From: Asparagopsis taxiformis
Taxonomy: Eukaryota > Rhodophyta > Florideophyceae > Bonnemaisoniales > Bonnemaisoniaceae
Assembly (NCBI GenBank): GCA_030407315.1
Contig: JALQPE010002136.1
Coordinates: forward strand, 1 to 52,363
DNA: 52,363 nt
Direction: 5' to 3'
The notes beneath the pieces are model-generated. The model was not told where the DNA came from and searched no databases. It worked only from the letters and a program-made list of their open reading frames with translations. Position numbers and translations under genes: made by a program. Positions 44,507-52,363 of this stretch are shown here, in pieces; the stretch's first letter is position 1, and every line of letters starts with the position of its first letter.

Positions 44507-46986
44507 TTGAGCTCTTTTACGTTAACGAAAAGCTACGTGCTACGCTACAGACGACGGTCTATGAATTACGCTGTGTCGAATTCCAGCGCGTCGCCCAGGC
44601 AACCGTTGCCAACGTCAGCGGACGCCGAAGCCGACGTGGCCTTGTCAGCAGAAGCGATCTTCGCGACTGATCGATCTATCCCGCCGGATATCGAGGCGAT
44701 CGGCCAGCTACCACGTACGGTAAGCCCGTTTGAGTCCGTGAGTATGGACCCCGCAACGCGCGGTCAGCTCAACGAAGGGAACGTGACTCCCACGGCACTA
44801 CGTGTAGTGTACGAAGACCTTCGAGGTCACATCGAAAGGGCGAGCGACGCGGCCGTCGACGAAGCCGTAAGGCAGAGACTCGGAGTCTCGGAGCGCGCGA
44901 AGCTCGTGCGTTACGTGAACGCTCAGCGACCCTCGAACGGGAAAACGAAGATTTACGAAACCGCCTCTCCGCCGTGGAGGGAAGACTCGACTCGTTTGTC
45001 GTAGTATTCAACGAAATCGTCGCCGGACGTTCCGCTCCGCCGAGCGGAAGCGATCCGAATTACGAAGGCTCGCGCGCCTATAACTCGCAATCCTCCCCGG
45101 CCGTTCCGGGAGGATACCCACCAACACCCGGTCCGACGACCCCGACAACGTACGGAAGGGGGGCGACAGTGCAACGAGCCATCGCCAACCCCAACGAGAC
45201 GCCACGAAGGCAATTACGTTTTAACGATACGCCAGACCACGCGCGGTCGGCGGACGCAGCACGAGCTGCGCAATTCGATACGAGAGCTCCCCCGCCACGT
45301 GAGACGTACATTCCGTGGCTGGGTACGTTCGGCACGACGGACACGCGAGTCCACGAAAACGAACGTGCCGACGCGGTACGCTTACCAGGGAACGCCCTCG
45401 GACCCGTTTGCCACGCGTTGGCAGAGCACACGACAATGCTCGACGCATTTGCGAACGTGGTGTCGTACCGCATGTACCGACTTAACGATGTACGTGAACA
45501 TCTCTACGTGAACGAGAGTCAAAGCGTACATAAGCTCAAACGTGAGCTGGAGGGACTTTTCCCTACGTTAAAGCCGTTCTCCGGCCGGAATCCGATTACG
45601 TTACTCGGATTCCTCGCCCAAATACGTGATGGGTTCAGCACACTCGGAGTGTGCGAGGGAGTGGCAGTACGTGCGCTGCACTTCTTCCTCGAAGGGGACG
45701 CCCGACGGTTCTACGATTCCCAGTGTACGACTGGCGTGATCACGACTGATCCGACGAAGAGGTTCTCGTGGCCTCACGTAATCAACGCGTTGATCAAACG
45801 ATACCTGCAAGACGACGTGCTGCAGGAGGCCTACGAAAAGGTCACGATGATCACGCAGAGTCCTAACGAGGACGAGAATCAGTACGCTGATAGACTCGAC
45901 ACCGCCACGCGGGCGTGTAACTACGTGTTTACGGATCGACTCCTCGTTCACCACTACGTACGTGGTTTGCTGCCCTCGACGCGGGCAGCCGTGACGGAAC
46001 GACTCCGGTCACTCCCCGAACGAGAGAGGAACGACCTCACCGTTGTGAGACGATTGGCGACGGCCGAAGGAACGACCTTCCGTGCACGTACGGCAGCTGT
46101 CGCGTCAGCCGCGAAACCGAAAGTGCGGTTTCCGGTGAAGCCTACGTTGGCTATTTCCCACGAGTCGAGGAAGTTCGCGGACTACGATGAGTCCGCGTAC
46201 TTACGTAATGAACGGGCTAGCGAGCCCAGTTACCACGATGGTAACCCGAACATCCCCGCGAGGGACGACGACGACGTGTCGCTCGCTGCGGTTCACGTTG
46301 CCGAGAATTTGGAGGCGATCCTCTTCACGAACGGGCCGCCGCCCAACGATACGAAAACGGCAAACGAAAAGCCGGACGAGCTCGAAGCTCGATTGAACCG
46401 TCCATGCGAGGACGTGCCGAAGCTCACGAGCGAGCAGACGCAATTGGCGCACTCCGTAATCCCGAATGATTACTGGACGCTGTCGTGTTGGTCATGCCGC
46501 GAAGATGGCCACTCGACGTTTACGTGTCCGCGTCTGACGCCAGATCAACGGATCTTTTTCGCGTACAAGTACTACCTCTTCCACGTGAAGAGCAACCCAC
46601 GTCAGGCTGAGTACTTCCGCCAACGAATGGCCAAGCGTCAACAGGAACGACCTGATGAGCGAGGGAACGTGACCCCGCGGAGGTACGGCACGCCGCCTAC
46701 GATACTCCGAAACCCCAATCGTGACGGGGGAAGGCCCTTCGACAGGCGCCGCGGCGACTTTCGTAATGACCGACGTGACCCCCGCCCGTGGGCGAACGAA
46801 CGAAATGGCCAGCGTAATGGCCGCAGCGGAGTCTACGTGACGACCTCCGCTGACGAAACACCACTCGAGGTGGAAACGAGTCACGATGACGAACGAGCTT
46901 CGTGGGCTCACGACGACGACGTGTCGAACGGCCCCGCGCCGGAAACGACCAGGCGATGTAGGTCACGAGCCACCCACATCGCCTGA
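44507..46986 (+). CDS. gag: Ty3/gypsy Gag (one frameshift near 44950)
   Basis: The N-terminal 150 residues are open from 44507. Continuity then passes into the frame open from 44974, across a coiled-coil-like ENEDLRNRLSAVEGRLDS. A retrotransposon Gag domain follows at about residues 195-370 of the second frame (NPITLLGFLAQIRDGFSTLG, LHFFLEGDARRFYDS, YADRLDTATRACNY). A CCHC knuckle CWSCREDGHSTFTC lies at about 46486-46530, then an Arg-rich tail. It would build the particle and package RNA. An upstream frame at 44377-44670 overlaps, so the true start is uncertain. Confidence 0.85.
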
Positions 46987-48340
46987 ACCCTTACGTAAAA
47001 GGGGGACGACCGACGTCGATGATTGGTCCTCCGCAGGCTCACCGATGAACGAGAGTTACGTAAAGCTCACGGCCGCGAAGGCCAACTCGAGTCACACGAC
47101 ACCCGACGTGGGGGAAGAAACGAAGTCCGACGGGACGAACGAACCTCACACGAAGAGGAAGCCTCGCAGACGAGCGAGACGCGCTACCCGGAAGCACGAC
47201 GCTTCCGAGCGCGAGAAAGCCAAGCACGCGGCTTATACGAAGCGTGTCGACGCAAAAGAAGCCATACGGGCTCACACGATGAAGCGACGAACCGCTAGCG
47301 AAGACGTAGACCGCGCGCCGGTCAGGACCGAACCGTTGGTCCTCGACGGGCATACGTGCCTACTTGCGTCGAAGCATTATATCGTGTCCGGAACGATCGG
47401 ACTAGACCTCAACGTGATGAGGGCGATTACCATCGCGATGGATACGTGCAGCGGCTACAACTTGATACGAACAAGTTTACTACCCTACGACTGGGTCGAC
47501 CGCTGTCTACGTGACGAAGAGCTACCGAAGCTCGGAGACGCCAACGGGCGACGTTTGCCTATCGAAGGCGCCATCCTGCTTCGTGTCAGGTTGGGGAACT
47601 CGCTGTTCCGCGTAAAATTCTTCGTAGCCAACACGCTGGCTGTTCCCGTTATAATGGGTACGTCGTTCATGTCGAAGCATGTCGATGCTATACGCTGTCG
47701 AGCGCAGACAATCGACCTCCATCGGGGGGATACGATACCCATTATCGCGGAGGGCGATACGACGACTCCGTACGAGGAGGGGGAAGAGACGAATCCAAAC
47801 GTGGAACACCCGAAACGCCGCGAGCGTAACGCGGCCTCGAATAGGCCGAGCCGAACGTTCTCGGTTCGCCTGACGAAGTACACGCGTGTACCGGCGATGT
47901 CGCAACGGACCGTCAACGTGACGACGGATGCGACCGGACTCGTGTTCCTCGAACCGAAAGCGTCGGTGCAATTCCGGCATGGGCTGCGCATAGCCAACGG
48001 AGTGGTCGACGTAGGACCGAGAGAGACGTTCTCTATTATCGTGTCGAACTTCACGAAGAAGGACCGCGAATTGCCGAAAGGCGCGACGATTGCGTACGCG
48101 GTACGCTCCCCGTTGGGAATCGTCCCACTCAAGCGTGAGGGCGGCGAAGCCCTCGCGAAGGTTTTGAACCTACCGCTAGTCGACGCGACGACGCGGACAA
48201 ATACGAACGGGTTGGGCGACGAAACGCCAGACCCGTTGGTCAACGAAAAGGGAACGACCCCGCCACGGATTGGCAGTCGACAATCGATTTGTCGCACCTC
48301 GACGACGAGGATTTACGAAAGCGCATCAACGAGATGCTAG
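46886..48340 (+). CDS. pol: Ty3/gypsy Pol N-terminus with aspartic protease
   Basis: It overlaps the end of gag by 100 bp in the +1 frame. The basic linker (KPRRRARRATRK) is followed by a retropepsin-like region: ITIAMDTCSGYNLIRTSL near 47427-47480, a hydrophobic strand with FFVANTLAVPVIMGTSFM near 47620-47675 (flap/ILGXDF-like position), then a long linker. The active site reads D-T-C-S-G rather than D-S/T-G. The coding then shifts to the frame opening at 48289 (LDDEDLRKRINEML). Confidence 0.75.
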   Translation: MTNELRGLTTTTCRTAPRRKRPGDVGHEPPTSPEPLRKRGTTDVDDWSSAGSPMNESYVKLTAAKANSSHTTPDVGEETKSDGTNEPHTKRKPRRRARRATRKHDASEREKAKHAAYTKRVDAKEAIRAHTMKRRTASEDVDRAPVRTEPLVLDGHTCLLASKHYIVSGTIGLDLNVMRAITIAMDTCSGYNLIRTSLLPYDWVDRCLRDEELPKLGDANGRRLPIEGAILLRVRLGNSLFRVKFFVANTLAVPVIMGTSFMSKHVDAIRCRAQTIDLHRGDTIPIIAEGDTTTPYEEGEETNPNVEHPKRRERNAASNRPSRTFSVRLTKYTRVPAMSQRTVNVTTDATGLVFLEPKASVQFRHGLRIANGVVDVGPRETFSIIVSNFTKKDRELPKGATIAYAVRSPLGIVPLKREGGEALAKVLNLPLVDATTRTNTNGLGDETPDPLVNEKGTTPPRIGSRQSICRTSTTRIYESASTRC

Positions 48341-49230
48341 CTACACATTCGTCAATGTGGACGAGCGGACGCCTCGGCGAAATCAATGCTACGGAGCATC
48401 GAATCGAACTCGAACCGGGCACGCGGCCCATACGTTCAATGCCCTATCGTCAGGGTCCGGCTTTACGTACGATAGCCGAGGAGCAGATCACGAAGATGCT
48501 CAACGAAGGGGTTATCGAACCCGCGTCCAGCGAATGGGCGTCACCAATCGTGTTGGTGCCGAAGAAGGACGGATCCTTACGTTTCTGTGTCGATACAGGC
48601 GTTTGAACGCGAAAACGATCGCTGATTCGTACCCGCTTCCTCGTATGGAAGACTGCCTCGATTCGTTGGGCGACGCCGCCATCTTCACGACACTCGATTG
48701 TAACGCCGGTTACTGGCAAGTGCCCGTCTCCGCCGAGGACCGTGATAAGACAACGTTTACGTCTTTCATGGGAACGTATCGCTACGTGCGAATGCCATTC
48801 GGGCTACGAAATGCCCCCGCTACGTTTCAGCGGACGTTGGACATCATCCTCTCCGGAGTACGTTGGCAATCGTGCCTGGTCTACTTAGACGACGTAATCG
48901 TCTTTTCGAAAGACCTCGAGTCTCACCTGGGTCACGTTGACCAGGTGCTTTCCCTGCTACGCGCAGCGGGAGTAACGTTAAAGCTCACGAAGTGCTCGTT
49001 CTTTCAACCACGAGTTGACTACCTGGGGCACGTGATTACCCCAGGGAAGCTGCACGTCGCAGCACGGAACAAGGAAGCCTTTCGTACGGCTACGTTCCCA
49101 CGCGACAAGACGCAATGTCGATCGTTTTTGGGCGCGGCCAACGTTTACCGCCGTTTCGTAAAGGCGTATGCCGAGATCGCTCGGCCACTCAACACGATGT
49201 TGAAGAAGGACGCTTCCCCGATTGGACGAA
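48289..49230 (+). pseudogene. pol: Ty3/gypsy reverse transcriptase (two frames)
   Basis: The first part (48289-48606) holds the entry block: PIRSMPYRQGP, GVIEPASSEWASPIVLVPKK and DGSLRFCVD. The rest follows in the next frame: LNAKTIADSYPLPRMED, DCNAGYWQVPVS, MPFGLRNAPATFQRTLD and the catalytic YLDD (48882-48893) in VYLDDVIVFSK. Then come YLGHVITPGK and the connection region FLGAANVYRRFVKAYAEIA. The frameshift at about 48600 falls between FCVD and the next conserved Tyr-Arg-Arg block. All RT blocks are present, so a consensus element is likely active elsewhere in the genome (inference). Confidence 0.85.
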
Positions 49231-50173
49231 CCCAACGGACGCGCAAACGAATGCGTTCGAAACGTTGAAGACAATACTGGTGTCGCCACCAGTATTGCAC
49301 CTTCCGAAGGCGGGACGTCCGTTCATGATCGATACCGACGCGTCGGCGTATCAGCTGGGAGCTACGTTGCTCCAGCAGCAGAACGAAGACAAGCCCAACG
49401 AATGGGTGCCGATTGGGTACTGGTCGAAGACCCTTAACGAAACCGAACGCGGTTACTCGGCAACGGAGCGCGAGTGTTACTCCGTCGTCTGGGCGATAAC
49501 GTCGCTCCGACCCTACGTAGAGGGTCAGCGATTTACCGTACGTACGGATCACGAAGCCTTACGTTGGCTGATGACGTTAACGGACGCGTCCGGACGACTA
49601 CTACGATGGAGGCTACGCGTTGCCGAATTCGATTTCGAAGTTACGTACAGGCCTGGGCGCGTGCACCAGGTACCTGACGCTTTATCACGTGTGATATCTA
49701 CGTATGACGACGGTCGACCCGTCGACGATGACGTACCATCGTACGGGGACGCGGTCCTCGTGACGACTCGCAGTCGGCGACAACCCACACGAAATGGGCA
49801 AGGACGAACGACGTCCGTACGTAAAAAGGCAACGAATGCCAGGGGTCACGACGACCCGTCGAACGAGACTCGTGATGAACGAACATCAGCCACGACGGCT
49901 GGCCACGATGGCCTCGAGTTCAACCGCGACGCGACGCTCGATGACGTTCTCGACGAGGAACCGGATTTCCTCGACGAACAGCGCGCTGCTGAAGACGATT
50001 CGGCACGCGTGCCACCAGCTGACGTTCAGCTTCCCATTACGAGGGACGAGCTTATCGAAGCTCAACGCGAGGACGCGTTCTGTCAAACGATACTGACACG
50101 ACAGTCCGAGACGCAGGACGCTGCATTCTTCGAAGGCCACGATGGCCTACTCCGACGCCGGAACCCCCGATGA
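49222..50173 (+). pseudogene. pol: Ty3/gypsy RNase H and linker
   Basis: PFMIDTDASAYQLGATL (first Asp), GYWSKTLNETERGYSATERE (Glu), FTVRTDHEALRWL (second Asp) and YRPGRVHQVPDALSR: the RNase H series of Ty3 elements, spanning about 49318-49690. A charged linker of about 150 residues follows before the integrase and ends in the frame change near 50150. Confidence 0.85.
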
Positions 50174-51353
50174 GGAACGTACACAAATCGTTGTGCCGGC
50201 TTCGTTACGGCCGCGGCTGCTGGAGTTAACGCACCACCACGTCCTCGCTGGACATCCCGGGCAAACGCGTATGTACTATACCCTACGGAGGACGTACTAC
50301 TGGCCCGCGATGGCCGCCGACATCCACGCAACGGTACGAAACTGCGTTGGATGTGCGAAGAACCGCGTGAAGCTTCGCAAACGGACGAACCCGTTACGTT
50401 TATTTCCGGCTACGGAGCCGCTGCGAGACCTATGTATCGACATACTAGGTCCGCTTACGAAGACCACGCGTGGTAACCGATTTATCCTCGTGATAACGGA
50501 CCGCTTCACGAAGCTGACTAGAGTCGTACCTCTACGAAATATCGATTCCGCCAACGTGGCGAGCGCGTTCGTCAACGCGTGGGTCTTCTCGTATGGACCC
50601 CCACGGACGCTCATAAGCGACAACGGAAAGCAGTTCGCTGCTAAGTTTTTCCAGCGCGTCTGCAACGAAATCGGCGTGACGAACGTCTTTACGTCGACGT
50701 ACCACCCCCAAACGAACGGGCAGGTGGAGCGCTACAACAGGACGATCCTGGCGATGCTGCGCAATTACGTGAACGAAAACCAGAACGACTGGGATCGATA
50801 CGCATCGGCGTTAACGTTTGCGTACAACACGCATGTGCATTCGAGCACGGGCACGACGCCCTTCGATTTGATTCTCACGAATCCACCGCCACCGTTGGCG
50901 CTACACACGTCGGTAACGAACCGCGAACTACCCGACGGGGGAGGGCGAGCCACTTACGTTCGTGAGCTCGCCACAACGATGGATAACGCGTATCGAACGC
51001 TGAAGGCCGCGCAGGCACGTTATAAACGAAATTTCGACAAGCGAGTCCGTGTCTCGAATCGAAACATCCGCGCGGGAGAATACGTATTCATCGACCCGAC
51101 GGACGGGACCACGAAGGGCACGAAGCTCGGCAACCACGCGTTGGGACCGTTCCGCGTACTACGTAACGACGTACGAACGTTCGTCATCCAACGAGGAGAC
51201 GTAGTTGAACGTGTCAACTCGGACCGCGTTGCGTACGCGCCAACGCCGGCGAACGCGCCCCCCGCCGAGCCATACGATGCCACCGAGGCAGACCTCGACA
51301 AGAACCGCGACGGTCCGGCGTATGTAGTAGACGACCTACTAACCATCGCGTAA
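50142..51353 (+). CDS. pol: Ty3/gypsy integrase
   Basis: Open for 403 codons. HHCC zinc domain: HHHVLAGHPGQTRMYYTL then CVGCAKNRVK (50244-50375). Catalytic core: CIDILGPLTK (first Asp), ISDNGKQFAAKFF (second Asp) and YHPQTNGQVERYNRTI (Glu) at about 50436-50745. C-terminal GPF-like part KLGNHALGPFRVLRND at about 51120-51170. It inserts the DNA copy. The C-terminus leads into a chromodomain across a one-base shift at 51350. Confidence 0.9.
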   Translation: MAYSDAGTPDEERTQIVVPASLRPRLLELTHHHVLAGHPGQTRMYYTLRRTYYWPAMAADIHATVRNCVGCAKNRVKLRKRTNPLRLFPATEPLRDLCIDILGPLTKTTRGNRFILVITDRFTKLTRVVPLRNIDSANVASAFVNAWVFSYGPPRTLISDNGKQFAAKFFQRVCNEIGVTNVFTSTYHPQTNGQVERYNRTILAMLRNYVNENQNDWDRYASALTFAYNTHVHSSTGTTPFDLILTNPPPPLALHTSVTNRELPDGGGRATYVRELATTMDNAYRTLKAAQARYKRNFDKRVRVSNRNIRAGEYVFIDPTDGTTKGTKLGNHALGPFRVLRNDVRTFVIQRGDVVERVNSDRVAYAPTPANAPPAEPYDATEADLDKNRDGPAYVVDDLLTIA

Positions 51354-51470
51354 CGATGACGGCACCCTAGACTTCCTCGTGAAGTGGGTCGGGTATCGTA
51401 ACCCTACGTGGGAGCCCCGCCGGAACGTATCTGAAGAGAGCGTCTCTCTCGATACTTCGCACGCGTGCGA
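51304..51470 (+). pseudogene. Integrase-linked chromodomain
   Basis: YVVDDLLTIA (end of the integrase frame) continues after a shift as DGTLDFLVKWVGY and PTWEPRRNVS. This is the classical chromodomain pattern of chromoviruses (Y.VE.I...., YLVKWKGY, TWEP). In relatives it reads histone marks such as H3K9 methylation and steers integration to heterochromatin; that role is inferred here. Confidence 0.8.
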
Positions 51471-52127
51471 CGAGCAACAACGTGAAAGGCCACGACGGCC
51501 CCCGAAAACGCACACGAGCGTCGGGTTAAGCGCACGCGTGCGCGACGTTGCACGATGCAACAAACGAAGGCGACGAGCCGCACGAACGAGAAGCGAAGGC
51601 ACAACGAGTGGCCGGGACGTCCACCCTTGCGTTGGGGGGGGCGCGATGCGTGCTAGAGCCGTCGCTCTTTTCGTTTTCGACACCATACGATGGTGGAGGC
51701 ACGAGCGCCAACGAAAGATTGGACGACGAGTCCACGCGCGGACGATTCACACGATGTGAAGAGCCACGACTGGCTCGACAGTGTTGACCGTCCCACGGGC
51801 AAAGGTGACGACACCACGGGCCACGGACGGACAACACGTCAGATTTTTCGCGCGAAAAATTATACGTGGGCCAGCGGGCCATGGACGCACGGTACGAAAA
51901 ATCGGGCCGATTACAGTGCGCTAATCCGGCCAAATCTCGGGACACGCGTGCCCCGAAAATTTCGTAATTTCGGCATGTCACGTGAGCCATCGTACGTCCC
52001 CGTGGACAACCGCTGACAACGAGTCGCATCGACCAACGAGGTCAACGCCAAACAGCTCGCGAGCTAACGGCAACGTGACGCCGGAAGGCGGAGAAAACGA
52101 CGTAGGACGGACGCGTCCCCAACGAAG
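51471..52127. other. Ty3 3' region, no further gene recognised
   Basis: The chromodomain frame stays open to 51759 with an Arg-rich tail of uncertain meaning. After that the sequence should include the 3' untranslated part and possibly the LTR. TTTTTCGCGCGAAAAAT at about 51843-51859 is a near-perfect palindrome. Confidence 0.4.
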
Positions 52128-52363
52128 ATGGCAACGGCCTCGTTACGAAACTCCCCGCACGAAGCGGAACGAAGCTATACGTTAGCCGACGAATTAGACC
52201 AACGGGTCTCAGCGCACGAACGCGCGAGTAAAGCGTGCGAACGACGAGCCAACGAGGCGCGACGACGGGCGGCGAACGCGGTATCGCCACGTGAGGCACG
52301 AGGCACGCCGAACGCGGTAGCCCACGGTCCGGCAACAACGGAACGACACAACGTGTCCTGCCA
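52128..52363 (+). CDS. Unrecognised ORF running off the window
   Basis: Starts MATASLRNSPHEAERSYTLA and stays open for 78 codons to the end. The stretch LDQRVSAHERASKACERRAN is charged and probably coiled-coil. Composition (ACG, AACG) matches the Ty3 element. It could be the start of another element's Gag or a 3' ORF of the same one. Confidence 0.35.
   Translation, partial: MATASLRNSPHEAERSYTLADELDQRVSAHERASKACERRANEARRRAANAVSPREARGTPNAVAHGPATTERHNVSC

Larger units (their letters stand above)
44377..51760 (+). mobile_element. Ty3/gypsy chromovirus (LTRs not located)
   Basis: Gag with zinc knuckle, protease, RT, RNase H, integrase, then chromodomain: the chromovirus order. Outer limits are approximate because no LTR pair was found. 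Gag (frame 1) and the protease ORF (frame 2) overlap at 46886-46986, which could be a programmed shift; the later shifts (near 48300, 48605, 49225, 50140, 51350) look like damage or read errors. The element has a very unusual excess of ACG and TACGT. Confidence 0.9.

Noticed and set aside
47485..48297. 270-codon minus-strand ORF opposite Ty3 pol, and similar antisense frames over 45000-51700
   Set aside because: Mirror frames of a stop-poor, ACG-rich coding strand; no domain, and the plus strand carries the conserved motifs.

Overview
This is a eukaryotic nuclear window made almost entirely of transposable elements. The evidence is LTR retrotransposons with a spliceosomal intron, a CACTA-type DNA transposon, a PIF/Harbinger-like transposase and a second, KDZ/CACTA-like transposase. 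No bacterial gene layout is seen. The lineage cannot be fixed from the sequence; a compact-intron protist, alga, oomycete or fungus-like eukaryote fits best. Most long reading frames are broken by single-base insertions or deletions, often at homopolymers. This looks partly like uncorrected long-read error on top of real decay.

Layout. (1) 1-4128: 5' part of a Ty1/copia element on the minus strand (copy 1): integrase, protease, gag, an accessory zinc-finger ORF, a GC-rich 19-bp minisatellite, a half-tRNA primer binding site and a 484-bp LTR. (2) 4129-43080: a giant inverted duplication. The left arm is 4129-4412 plus 19119-29894, the right arm is 32040 to about 43080, and the spacer is 29895-32039. 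Each arm carries, from outside in, a broken KDZ/CACTA-like transposase, an unrecognised stretch with perfect palindromes, a PIF/Harbinger-like transposase, and a 5'-truncated copia element with the same zinc-finger ORF. (3) 4413-19118: a 14.7-kb CACTA-type element (13-bp CACTACGGTGTTG ends, subterminal repeats) that splits the transposase gene of the left arm; the right arm keeps the empty target site. It holds several repeat families, modular foldback arrays, an importin-like gene scrap and a broken gene resembling a 2-oxoglutarate/Fe(II) oxygenase. (4) 43081-44376: no gene recognised. (5) About 44400-51760: a Ty3/gypsy chromovirus (gag, protease, RT, RNase H, integrase, chromodomain) with a striking excess of TACGT. 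(6) 52128-52363: an ORF running off the window.

Most interesting point. All three copia copies carry, between the 5' end and gag, a 144-codon ORF for two U1/JAZ-type C2H2 zinc fingers. Its only AUG does not exist in the genomic sequence; it is created when a 97-nt intron is removed (exon 1 ends in A, exon 2 begins with TG). This points to a spliced subgenomic RNA that makes an accessory, possibly RNA-binding, protein while the unspliced RNA makes Gag-Pol.
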